Below, one piece after another: positions 36,239 through 44,689 of a DNA stretch of 64,000 nucleotides. The translations under genes and the position numbers were made by a program. How positions within the stretch are numbered: position 1 is the stretch's first letter; every line of letters begins with the position of its first letter. The notes under the pieces are model-generated. The model searched no databases. It was not told the origin of the DNA and saw only the letters and a list, made by a program, of their open reading frames with translations. Source of the DNA: Rhodospirillaceae bacterium (GTDB lineage Bacteria > Pseudomonadota > Alphaproteobacteria > SP197); NCBI GenBank assembly GCA_002722885.1, contig PBNE01000013.1:350831-414830 (forward strand). The letters run 5' to 3'.

Positions 36239-38338
36239 TCAAACCTTGCCGACCTGCTTCGGCACGATCAATGCGTCGACCGCGGTGCAACCCTTGGCAT
36301 GGACAAGCAGCGGGTTGATGTCGATGCCTGCAATCCAATCAGCATGGTCCACGGCGAACGCTGCAAGGCTCTGCAGCACTGCGATGAGCGCGGTGCGGTC
36401 AGCGGGTTCTGCACCACGAAAGCCGTCGAGCAGGGTGGCAAGACGCCCGCCTTCGATCAGCGCTTCGATGTCGCCGGGGCGCGGCGGCAGGCAGCACATG
36501 GTGACCTCGTCGAACAGCTCCGCAAACACCCCACCGGGCCCGACCGCCAGAACGAGACCGTAGCCGGCGTCGTTGACGATGCCCGCAATGACCTCGACGC
36601 CACCGGCGGACATCTGCTGGACCACGATGGCTGTCTCTCCGGCGCTGTCGCCCATGGCGTCAAGACGGCCGGTGAGGCGGTCCCAGGCTGCTTGGACCGC
36701 GGCTTCGTCTGCCAGACGCAGTTCGATCAGGCCGTGTTCGCTGCGGTGGGGAATGTTGTCGCCCACCGCCTTCATCACGACGGGCCAGCCGATCTCACTG
36801 GCAGCGGCGACGGCATCGTCCGCCGAGGCGGCCAAGCGCTCACCTGTCGTGGCGAAACCGTAGTCAGCGAGCAGGCGCTTGGCGTCGTGCTCGTGGACCG
36901 AGACACGGCTTGCCCATGCGGGAGCGCTGCCGCTCCGGATTGCAGGCGCGGCGCGTGCGGCCGACGTCGTCCAGCGCGCGACCTTTCCGATCGCACCCAG
37001 GCCTTGCACCATGCCGGTGATCGCCGCGATGCCCAGGCTGCGCATTTGGTCAACCTGGGGCGTCTTGAGAACGCCGTGGCGCGTCGACATCAGATAGAAG
37101 GGCAGGGTGCGGCCTTCGAAGGCGCGGGTCATCATGGCGTTCACGATGTCATCCTGGCCGCGGTAGTCGACCGCCTGGCCATCGTTCGAATCCAGCAGGA
37201 CGGCGACAGCGTCGTAGTCACCACAGGTCGAGAGATTGTCGAGCGCAACCTCGAAGTTGGCGGCAAAGTCGCCCTGACCCCAGGCGTCGGCAGGGTTGCC
37301 GTCGCCGGTCAGTGGTCCGATCTCGTCCTCGATTGCCTTCCGAACCTCAGCCCGGAGCGGGGGCAAACGGAGATTATGGCGTTCGGATGTGTCGAGCAGA
37401 AGTTCGGCATGGCCGCCGGACCCTGTGACGACGGCCAGGCGGTCTCCCCTGGGAAGATTCTTGCCCTGCAGGACCGAAAGAACCTCGGTCATCTCCTCCA
37501 GGCTTTCGACCTCGATCGCGCGGTGTGCCCTGAGCATGGCGGAGAACACGCGGCCTTCGCCCGCCATGCCGCCGGTGTGGGTCTGGATGGCGGCCTGAGC
37601 GCGCGCCGATTGCCCGGCCTTCACAACCACCACGGGCTTGTTGGCATCAGCGGCGCGGTCGAGCGCTGCCACGTACCTTTCGGGGTCGTGAATGGATTCG
37701 GTGAAGAGTGCGATGATCCCGGTAGCGGGATCGTCGATCATCGCCTCCATGAACTGGGACGTGGTGGTGACGGCCTCGTTGCCGGTGGAGACGACATGGC
37801 TGAAGCCGAAGCGCCGGGTGTCGGACAGGAGTCCGATCGAAATCGAACCGCTCTGGGAGATCAGTCCGACATTGCCGGCAAGCCGTTCGGCATCGAGCAC
37901 GTCCATCATGTAGGCGTGGCTGCGGTGGTGCACGCTCATCACACCCATGCAGTTGGGCCCGCACAGCACGATGCCTTCCTGCCGGCACAGATCGACGATG
38001 TGTTCCTGCTGAGCGCGGCCTTCCTGTCCGGCTTCCGCGAATCCCCCGGCGTAGATCACCAGCGCGCCGACGTTCGATTCAGCTGCCTTTTCGACCTCGG
38101 CCACAACCCGTTCCTGGCTCAGGCAAATCGCGGCGAGGTCGACGGGTTTTTCGATGTCGGTGAGGCTGGCGTGGCAGGTGTGGCCCAGAACCGTTTCGTT
38201 CTTGGGGTGCACGGGCAGGATGGCACCGCCGTAACCCAGAACGCCGAGTGATTCGATGATCGTTCGCCCGATCGAAGGACGCTCGGACGCGCCCACGATG
38301 GCGATGGATTGCGGTTTGAACAGACGGTCCAGAGACAT
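36239..38338 (-). CDS. ADP-forming acyl-CoA synthetase (acetate-CoA ligase family)
   Basis: A 699-residue fused alpha-beta NDP-forming acyl-CoA synthetase. CoA-binding domain at residues 1-135 (SIAIVGASERPSIGRT), succinyl-CoA-ligase-like domains with GPNCMG and the phospho-His segment QTHTGGMAG, then an ATP-grasp domain from about residue 480 (VVMKAVGDNIPHRSEHGL, GIDINPLLV). It makes an acyl-CoA from an organic acid with ATP. Its place beside two acyl-CoA dehydrogenases and a CaiD match suggests it activates the same acid. A start at 38338 with GGAG eight bases upstream fits. Confidence 0.85.
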   Translation of the reverse strand: MSLDRLFKPQSIAIVGASERPSIGRTIIESLGVLGYGGAILPVHPKNETVLGHTCHASLTDIEKPVDLAAICLSQERVVAEVEKAAESNVGALVIYAGGFAEAGQEGRAQQEHIVDLCRQEGIVLCGPNCMGVMSVHHRSHAYMMDVLDAERLAGNVGLISQSGSISIGLLSDTRRFGFSHVVSTGNEAVTTTSQFMEAMIDDPATGIIALFTESIHDPERYVAALDRAADANKPVVVVKAGQSARAQAAIQTHTGGMAGEGRVFSAMLRAHRAIEVESLEEMTEVLSVLQGKNLPRGDRLAVVTGSGGHAELLLDTSERHNLRLPPLRAEVRKAIEDEIGPLTGDGNPADAWGQGDFAANFEVALDNLSTCGDYDAVAVLLDSNDGQAVDYRGQDDIVNAMMTRAFEGRTLPFYLMSTRHGVLKTPQVDQMRSLGIAAITGMVQGLGAIGKVARWTTSAARAAPAIRSGSAPAWASRVSVHEHDAKRLLADYGFATTGERLAASADDAVAAASEIGWPVVMKAVGDNIPHRSEHGLIELRLADEAAVQAAWDRLTGRLDAMGDSAGETAIVVQQMSAGGVEVIAGIVNDAGYGLVLAVGPGGVFAELFDEVTMCCLPPRPGDIEALIEGGRLATLLDGFRGAEPADRTALIAVLQSLAAFAVDHADWIAGIDINPLLVHAKGCTAVDALIVPKQVGKV

Positions 38339-38478
38339 GCGGCAACTCCGTCGAAAATCCAACGGGGATGTCGTTACGGTGGCCGGTCGCATTGGTCAAT
38401 CTCCGACTTGATCGTTGCATCGCCCGACGGTGCGCCATAGGTTCCGCTCAGCCTTGATGGTTTCTGTGGAGCAGCCGC

Positions 38479-39681
38479 TTGAACATCGACCTTGATGACG
38501 ATCTTGAAGCCTTCCGAGTCGACGTGAGGGCGTTTGTTCGCGCCAACCTGCCCGACGACATTCGCCGGAAGGTCCGGCGTGAGCATGCTGGCCTCACGCC
38601 CACGGACGTGAGCCGCTGGATGCGGATTCTCTATGATCATGGCGGATGGAGTGTGCCGAGCTGGCCCGTCGAACACGGCGGACCGGGTTGGAGCTACGAG
38701 CAGCAATACACCTTCGAGCGCGAATGTGCCCTGAATGACGCGCCCCCGCTCAACGTCTTTTCGTCTGGCATGGTCGGGCCGGCCCTGATCGAGTTCGGCA
38801 ACGACGATCACAAGCAGCGCTTCCTGCCCGGCCTCGCCAATGGCGATATCATCCTCTGCCAGGGTTATTCCGAACCCAATGCCGGCTCGGACCTGGCGTC
38901 CCTGCAGTGCAAGGCCGAACGTGACGGTGACGAGTATGTCATCAACGGCACGAAAATCTGGACCAGCGACGCAACCCACGCGAACTGGATGTTTGGTCTT
39001 TTCCGGACTGATTCATCGGGCAAGAAACAACACGGAATCAGCCTCCTGCTGATCGATATGGCCTCACCGGGCCTCACCATCAGCCCGATCGAGAGCTTCG
39101 AGGGTGGTGACGAGCTCAACCAGACCTATTTTGACAACGTCCACGTGCCGGTCGGGAACCGGGTGGGCGAGGAAAACAAGGGTTGGGGCATCGGCAAGTA
39201 CATCCTGGGCATGGAGCGGTTCGGGTCGGCCGAGGTCAGCCGCACCATGGCGATGATGGCGCGGCTCAAGGACGTCGCGAGCCGGGAACCGGCCCACGGC
39301 GGACGCCTGATTGATGACCCGCATTTCGCTGCCGCGCTGGCTCGTGCCGAGATTTCTCTGCGTCAGGTCGAACTGACGGAACAGCGCATGCTGTTCGGCC
39401 CCGGCGGCCCCGACGCCATGGGCTTTGAAGCTTCGCTACTGAAGGTGCGCGGCACGGAAGTCCAGCAGCAGGTGATGGGCCTGATGGTCGAGGCTCTGGG
39501 TGCCTACGGTCCGATGGCGATCGAGGACGTGGCGGCAGACGGCGACAACACCGAGCCCCTGGGTCCGGATGCTGCAGTCCATGCCTCGCGGATCTTCTAC
39601 AATCTTCGCAAGTCGACGATCTGGGGTGGCTCGACCGAGGTGCAGAAGAACATCATCGCCAAAGCCGTTTTGGGTCTTTAG
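38479..39681 (+). CDS. Acyl-CoA dehydrogenase
   Basis: A 400-residue FAD enzyme of the ACAD superfamily: CQGYSEPNAGSDLASLQ and GTKIWTSDATHAN bind flavin and substrate, and the C-terminal FYNLRKSTIWGGSTEVQKNIIAK is the family end. It probably starts at TTG 38479 with GGAG seven to eight bases upstream; no suitable ATG is near. It is followed 20 bases later by a second, more divergent ACAD, an arrangement typical of heteromeric ACADs (alpha2beta2). A role in carnitine-type acid oxidation is inferred from caiD downstream. Confidence 0.87.
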   Translation: MNIDLDDDLEAFRVDVRAFVRANLPDDIRRKVRREHAGLTPTDVSRWMRILYDHGGWSVPSWPVEHGGPGWSYEQQYTFERECALNDAPPLNVFSSGMVGPALIEFGNDDHKQRFLPGLANGDIILCQGYSEPNAGSDLASLQCKAERDGDEYVINGTKIWTSDATHANWMFGLFRTDSSGKKQHGISLLLIDMASPGLTISPIESFEGGDELNQTYFDNVHVPVGNRVGEENKGWGIGKYILGMERFGSAEVSRTMAMMARLKDVASREPAHGGRLIDDPHFAAALARAEISLRQVELTEQRMLFGPGGPDAMGFEASLLKVRGTEVQQQVMGLMVEALGAYGPMAIEDVAADGDNTEPLGPDAAVHASRIFYNLRKSTIWGGSTEVQKNIIAKAVLGL

Positions 39682-39701
39682 GGCGGAGACAGGAACACGA
39701 C

Positions 39702-40844
39702 ATGAATTTTGCCCTTTCCGAAGATCAGACTCTGTTCCGCGACAGCATTGCCCGTGTTGTCGCCGATCTGTTTCCTTTCGACCGGCGCCAGATTGCGGTC
39801 GCCGGCGAAAGAGGCTTCCGTGACGAGGACTGGCGGCAGCTCGCCGAGCTGGGCTGTATGGCCGCAGCCTTTCCCGAGGCCTATGGCGGCTTCGATGGTG
39901 GTGCCGAGGAGCTGATGATCATCGCGGATCAGTTCGGTCGCGGTCTGGTGTCCTTGCCCTACTTTGCCAGCGTGATTCTGGGCGGGCATGCCGTGCTGTT
40001 TTCCGGCAGCGAGGCGCATTGTGCCGCGATCCTTCCCGGCGTTGGCGAAGGCAGCACCAAGCTGGCTCTGGCCTGCGCGGAGCGTGACGCACGCTATGAC
40101 CTCGCCCATGTTGCGGCCCGTGCGACGGCTGATGGAGACGGCTATGTCCTGTCGGGTCAGAAGGACGTGGTGCTCTACGGTCAGTGCGCCGATCTTCTGA
40201 TCGTTTCGGCCCGGACAGCTGGCGAGGTCATCGACCCATCCGGTGTCTCGCTGTTTGTGATCGAGGCCGGAACGGCGGGGCTGTCCCATGCGGATTTCGC
40301 CACCCACGATGGAACACGGGCGTGCAACATTCTGCTCGATGACGTCAGGGTCGGGGCCGATGCCTTGTTGGGTACAGCCGGATCCGGCGTCGAGACGCTC
40401 GAACGCGTGGCCGATCACGCCAACGCGTTCCTGTGCGCCGATGCGACAGGGGCGATGTGGCATGTCTACGAGATGACGCTGGAGTATCTGAAGACGCGGA
40501 ACCAGTTCGGCCAGACCCTGGGGTCGTTCCAGGCGTTGCAACACCGGATGGTCGACGTTTACATGGAATGTGAGTTGGCCCAGTCGATGGTTCTGGAGGC
40601 CACGCTCAACCTCGACAAGGACGCCGCCACGCGGCGCAAGGCGGTGTCGGCTGCCAAGGTCGCCGTCGGCGAGGCCGCTCGCCACGTCTGCGAAGAAGGC
40701 GTCCAGCTTCACGGTGGCATCGGGATGACCATGGATTTCCCGGTCGGCCACTATCTTAAGCGGGTTATGGCGATGAATGCGCTGTTCGGTGACCCGCGCC
40801 ATCACACAGCCGCCTATGCCCAATCGCTGGGCAACGCGGCCTGA
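39702..40844 (+). CDS. Acyl-CoA dehydrogenase, divergent second subunit
   Basis: A 380-residue ACAD-type protein with the general fold (MNFALSEDQTLFRDSIARVV; YLKTRNQFGQTLGSFQALQHRMVD; CEEGVQLHGGIGMTMDFPVGHYLKRVMAM). The N-terminal half lacks several flavin-contact residues of its neighbour, as is common in the second subunit of heteromeric ACADs. It shares the operon 38479-41664 and likely pairs with the upstream ACAD. Confidence 0.84.
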   Translation: MNFALSEDQTLFRDSIARVVADLFPFDRRQIAVAGERGFRDEDWRQLAELGCMAAAFPEAYGGFDGGAEELMIIADQFGRGLVSLPYFASVILGGHAVLFSGSEAHCAAILPGVGEGSTKLALACAERDARYDLAHVAARATADGDGYVLSGQKDVVLYGQCADLLIVSARTAGEVIDPSGVSLFVIEAGTAGLSHADFATHDGTRACNILLDDVRVGADALLGTAGSGVETLERVADHANAFLCADATGAMWHVYEMTLEYLKTRNQFGQTLGSFQALQHRMVDVYMECELAQSMVLEATLNLDKDAATRRKAVSAAKVAVGEAARHVCEEGVQLHGGIGMTMDFPVGHYLKRVMAMNALFGDPRHHTAAYAQSLGNAA

Positions 40845-40863
40845 CCTCAAGGGGGGAAACCCA

Positions 40864-41664
40864 ATGTCTGATGCTGTCCGCACTGAACGCCGGGGCAAGG
40901 TTCTCGAAGTCACGCTGGACCGCCCGCCGGTCAACGCGATCGATGCCGCAACCTCGATGGAGCTCTACGAGGCGTTCCACATGCTGCAGGAGGACGACAG
41001 CCTGACGATCGGTATTGTCACCGGCGCGGGCGACCGCTGCTTCTCTGCCGGCTGGGACCTCAAGGCCGTCGCTGATGCGGAAAGCCTGGAAGATATCGAT
41101 GTCGATGAGTCGCCTGGCGGATTCGCCGGTCTCACCGAGAACTGGGAGCTCCAGAAGCCCGTGATCGGTGCCATCAACGGCATGGCGATCGGCGGCGGGT
41201 TTGAACTGGCACTTTCGACCGACATCATCATTGCCGTCGATTGGGCCGAGTTCTGGTTGCCGGAGATGGAACGTGGTTTCTTGGCCAGCGCCGGCGCGAT
41301 CCAGCGTCTGCCGCGCAGAATTCCCTATGACGTTGCCATGGATCTGTTCCTGACCGGTCGTCACATGTCGGCCCAGGAGGCCAAGCACTGGGGTCTGGTG
41401 CGTGATGTGGTCTCTTCAGAAAACCTCATGGATCACTGTCGCGAACTGGCCGACCAGTTGAGCGAGGGTGCGCCGCTGGCACTGCAGGCGATGAAAGCGA
41501 TCATGCCCGCGATCATGACGCTGCCGCTGCCCGAAGCGATGCGCAAGACCAAGATCGGCAACTCGGGTGTGCCGATCTACGAAAAGATGATGAACTCGGA
41601 AGATGCCCTGGAAGGGCCGCGCGCCTTTGCCGAGAAGCGCAAGCCTGTCTGGAAAGGCCGCTAG
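40864..41664 (+). CDS. caiD: Carnitinyl-CoA dehydratase (CaiD)
   Basis: A 266-residue crotonase. Long stretches agree with E. coli CaiD as I remember it: FSAGWDLKA (60-68), GGFAGLTE (85-92), the oxyanion GGGFELAL (110-117) with E114, and the C-terminal SEDALEGPRAFAEKRKPVWKGR region. CaiD interconverts carnitinyl-CoA and crotonobetainyl-CoA. The AAGGGGGG ribosome-binding site supports the ATG at 40864. No CaiB or CaiC lies directly beside it, but a CoA-transferase (53126) and an acyl-CoA synthetase (36239) are in the window and could supply the CoA ester. Confidence 0.82.
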   Translation: MSDAVRTERRGKVLEVTLDRPPVNAIDAATSMELYEAFHMLQEDDSLTIGIVTGAGDRCFSAGWDLKAVADAESLEDIDVDESPGGFAGLTENWELQKPVIGAINGMAIGGGFELALSTDIIIAVDWAEFWLPEMERGFLASAGAIQRLPRRIPYDVAMDLFLTGRHMSAQEAKHWGLVRDVVSSENLMDHCRELADQLSEGAPLALQAMKAIMPAIMTLPLPEAMRKTKIGNSGVPIYEKMMNSEDALEGPRAFAEKRKPVWKGR

Positions 41665-42166
41665 ATCATCAACTTGTTGTATGCGTCCAGGGCAGCGACC
41701 TTGTAGCACTTGGCCAGCGTCGGTTAGTTGAAGACGGTGTTCAGGGAGTAGTTGATGCCGCCGCCCAGTGCGATCACGGCCTGGCCGATATGGACCAGTT
41801 CGGTGGCCACTGTGCCGATCACATGCGCGACCATGAGCTTGTGACTCTCGGCGTGGAAGATCAGCTTCAGCATGCCGGAATCGTCGCCCAGGATCTGGCC
41901 ACAGGCGATTTCGCGATAACGCGTGATAGCGGTCTCGTAAGGGATCTTCTCACGCGTGAGCTCCAGTTCGGTCTGGCCAACCATGGAGATCTCGGGGATG
42001 GCGTAAATTCCGACCGGAAAGTGATCCGGCATAGGATCGGCGGGTACGGCGAAGGCATACCACGCTCGACGACGGCCGCACGCTTGCGCAGTTTCGCAGC
42101 CTGAACGGCGGCGCGCTGGCCGGCTGGTCCGCTGCCGATGCAGATCAGATCAAAGTCGTGACTCAT
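41661..42166 (-). pseudogene. sthA: Remnant of soluble transhydrogenase SthA
   Basis: Two parts of SthA survive. The N terminus MSHDFDLICIGSGPAGQRAA starts at 42166; after about 35 codons it jumps, in a different frame, to the C-terminal part GIYAIPEISMVGQTELELT. Roughly 300 internal codons are missing. The C-terminal part is cut by a TAA at 41724-41726 where the family has Tyr (FN-Y-PTLA), yet the normal last 20 codons (PTLAKCYKVAALDAYNKL) follow to a TAG at 41661-41663. That TAG overlaps the stop of caiD. A deletion plus a nonsense change shows the gene is dead. Confidence 0.88.
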
Positions 42167-42370
42167 ATCCGGTTGCCGCCCGGCGCTCGGCACGTACTGG
42201 GTCGGGTCGCTATGGAGCTTTTGCCTGCCCCGGCCCTGCTTCGGGTTCGATTGCGGCACGAAACGGCCGACACGATGACCATCGCATTGGACGCTCTGTT
42301 TACCTGACGATTAGAGTGGTTGCCTGTCAAACACGGCGACAGCGATGTCGCCCTTACAGGAGTATCCTTG

Positions 42371-43084
42371 ATGGCTCGAACAGCTCTGGTTACGGGCGGG
42401 AACCGTGGCATCGGACTCGAGATCTGTCGCCAGCTCGGTTCGGCCGGTCATATCGTCATTCTCGCGGCCCGCGATGCTGCGTTGGGTGAGGAGGCGTCGG
42501 CGTCGCTTTCCAGCGAAGGGCTTGATGTCACGGCCGTCACGCTCGATGTGCTCGATCATGCATCGATCCGCCGTTGCGCCGCAGAACTGACAGATCGTGG
42601 TGTCGAGGTCGATGTTCTGGTCAACAACGCCGGTGTCTTTGTCGGAGGGACCTTGCTGTCGGGTCCTGACCCCATGCCCGATTCTCTCGGGGTCAACCTG
42701 TTGGGAACGCTTGAGACGTCCCGGGCCTTTGTGCCTGCCATGATCGAGCGCGGCTGGGGTCGGGTGGTGAATGTGTCGTCGGCCTGGGGTTCGTTTGCCG
42801 AGGGGCTGGAAGGGGCGCCCGCCTATGCCGTCACCAAGGCGGCACTAAATGCTCTCACAGTTCACCTCGCGCGCGAGGCCGGTCCTGCCGTGCTGGTCAA
42901 CGCCATGTGCCCCGGTTGGGTCAACACGCGAATGGGTGTCGACAGCGCGCCCTGGGATCCCAGTGGTCTGATGCCCGACACGCCGCCGTCCGCCGGTGCC
43001 GACACCGCACTCTTCCTTGCGACCCTGCCTGATGATGGCCCCACGGGAGGGTTCTTCCGCGAGCGGGAGCCGCTGGCCTGGTGA
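42371..43084 (+). CDS. SDR-family oxidoreductase (carbonyl-reductase-like)
   Basis: A 237-residue SDR: TALVTGGNRGIGLEICRQL binds NAD(P), NNAG, catalytic Ser in NVSSAW and YAVTK, with GGFFRERE near the end. The type resembles plant and animal carbonyl reductases, which act on varied ketones. AGGAG eight bases before the ATG at 42371 fixes the start; an in-frame start at 42320 lacks such support. It stands between the sthA remnant and a convergent acetyltransferase. Confidence 0.83.
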   Translation: MARTALVTGGNRGIGLEICRQLGSAGHIVILAARDAALGEEASASLSSEGLDVTAVTLDVLDHASIRRCAAELTDRGVEVDVLVNNAGVFVGGTLLSGPDPMPDSLGVNLLGTLETSRAFVPAMIERGWGRVVNVSSAWGSFAEGLEGAPAYAVTKAALNALTVHLAREAGPAVLVNAMCPGWVNTRMGVDSAPWDPSGLMPDTPPSAGADTALFLATLPDDGPTGGFFREREPLAW

Positions 43085-43101
43085 ATGGGCATGGCCTTGT
43101 G

Positions 43102-43641
43102 TCAGGCGCTCCAGAGTTTGCGCTTGAGCCACATCTCAGGCAGGCAAAGAGAGCCGATGTGCTGCGTTGGTTGGCTCGAAAGTGAAAGCCCTTGCCAGGC
43201 ATCCTGCCATGATCCCGGCATCGGGTAGGGTGGAGCGACCAGATGCTCCGGCTGGAAACCGAACCGCCCGTAATAGGTGGGATCGCCCAGGACAAAGGCA
43301 CACGCGACACCGTCGTCCCTGAGGCATGCCAGTCCATTATGAACCAGGTGGCCTCCGATCCCCTGCTTGTGATTGTCCGGGCTGACGGCGAGTGGAGCAA
43401 GCAGGGCGGCTCGGACGTTATGCTCAGGGACAGTGCAAAACGTGAAGATGACATTACCCACCAGCAAGCCGTCGTCCATTGCAATCAGCGAAAGAACATC
43501 AGCCTGACCGGACAGCAATTCTGTCACGACCGGCAACAGGTCTTCTTCGGGAAAGGCGGCGTGGTAAAGCTGCTCGATCGCCGCCAGGTCACGGCAGGTG
43601 CTGTCCCGAACCTCGATGCCTTCGGGACCTGCCGTGGGCAT
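43102..43641 (-). CDS. GNAT-family N-acetyltransferase
   Basis: A 179-residue acetyltransferase of the YhbS type: IEVRDSTCRDLAAIEQLYHAAFPEE at the start, the acetyl-CoA loop LAVSPDNHKQGIGGHLV and a late DPTYYGRFGFQPE. The acceptor is unknown. It begins two bases after the stop of the PhyH-type gene, so the two are probably co-transcribed. Confidence 0.82.
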   Translation of the reverse strand: MPTAGPEGIEVRDSTCRDLAAIEQLYHAAFPEEDLLPVVTELLSGQADVLSLIAMDDGLLVGNVIFTFCTVPEHNVRAALLAPLAVSPDNHKQGIGGHLVHNGLACLRDDGVACAFVLGDPTYYGRFGFQPEHLVAPPYPMPGSWQDAWQGLSLSSQPTQHIGSLCLPEMWLKRKLWSA

Positions 43642-43643
43642 GC

Positions 43644-44549
43644 TCAGCTCAAGGTTCCCCGAAGTGGCGGGAAGCAGTCGGCGATCGGGATTGCCCCGTG
43701 TTCAAGATTGGGGTCGAGGCCGCCCGGTGCATCCACCGGCCCGGGCCGTCCGTCGTAGCGGATGCCGTCGCCGAGCAGGTTGAACGATGTGGCGTGCCGC
43801 CTGGTGGGTAGCGTATTGGCGGGCCCGGCATGCAATGTGCGCTGTGTGAACACGAGCACATCGCCGGGATCGACCGGCCAGTAGATCGTGCGGAATCGTG
43901 CGTCGAGTTCGGCCTGGCTTGGCATCGGGACGTGATCTTCCATCCAGTCGCCATACTCTTCACCTTTCAGGAAGGTCGACGCCATATAGATGGAATCCTC
44001 TTTAAGATGCGAGGCTTGCTTGTACTTCAGCGTGGTTTCGGCCGGCATGTGGTCGTAGGCCAGGAACATGGCCACGGCGCTTGTCCCCATCATGCGGTGG
44101 TACGAGGCGTCTTCGTGCCACGGCGTGGGTTTGTCCGATGCGCCCGCATCCTTCACGAACGTGTTGGTGTAGTGCAGCGACACGGCGTTCGAGCGCATTA
44201 GTGCCATGCCGAGGTCGGCGATCCGGCTCTCGAATAGGACGCGTTGCAGCTCCGGATGGCGCCGCCACAGATTGAACTCGTAGAAGAAAATCGCCGGATT
44301 GCCCTCGGTCTTCACGAAGCGGGCGTCTTCACTGGGGTTGGCCACGGCTGAGTCGGCCTCGTCACGGAGACGATCGACAGTCTCTGAATCGATCACATTG
44401 CGAAGGCAGATCACACCATCGGCTTCGAACTGCTCGATGGCTTCCTCTGGCAGAGGTTTGCCATCTCCGACGTCGAAGCTCGGCGGCATCGCACCGTCGT
44501 TGGCACTGGGCGGACGGATCGAATAGGACTCGGCTGTCGAGATGGACAT
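43644..44549 (-). CDS. Phytanoyl-CoA-dioxygenase-family enzyme
   Basis: A 301-residue PhyH-family Fe(II)/2-oxoglutarate dioxygenase. The metal H-x-D lies in TPWHEDASYH, the distal His in TQRTLHAGPANTL and an Arg in RRHATSFNL. GGAGG nine bases before the ATG at 44549 supports it over 44588. It is divergent from dmdA with a 140-base spacer, which might hold shared control. The substrate is unknown. Confidence 0.82.
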   Translation of the reverse strand: MSISTAESYSIRPPSANDGAMPPSFDVGDGKPLPEEAIEQFEADGVICLRNVIDSETVDRLRDEADSAVANPSEDARFVKTEGNPAIFFYEFNLWRRHPELQRVLFESRIADLGMALMRSNAVSLHYTNTFVKDAGASDKPTPWHEDASYHRMMGTSAVAMFLAYDHMPAETTLKYKQASHLKEDSIYMASTFLKGEEYGDWMEDHVPMPSQAELDARFRTIYWPVDPGDVLVFTQRTLHAGPANTLPTRRHATSFNLLGDGIRYDGRPGPVDAPGGLDPNLEHGAIPIADCFPPLRGTLS

Positions 44550-44689
44550 GATGGCTAGCCTCCGATGATGAGAGCCCTCCGATTTCACGACTTGTCCGAT
44601 GCCCGGTCAAGTTGGATCGCAACCTTTCCCGTTCGGGTTCTGATAGTGTATGGCGTCGTCGAATTTATCCGCCATTTGGGAATCAATCG

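Noticed and set aside
36299-38251. 650-codon plus-strand open frame opposite the acyl-CoA synthetase
   Set aside because: It mirrors the GC-rich codon pattern of the minus-strand synthetase, has no family features and no ribosome-binding site.
38385-38400. Possible second BetI-type half site (ATTGGTCAA) before the acyl-CoA synthetase/ACAD genes
   Set aside because: Only one partial copy, no 20-bp repetition and no dyad; too weak to call.
39678-40934. 418-codon minus-strand frame opposite the second acyl-CoA dehydrogenase
   Set aside because: Antisense to a clear ACAD gene, with no recognisable domain.
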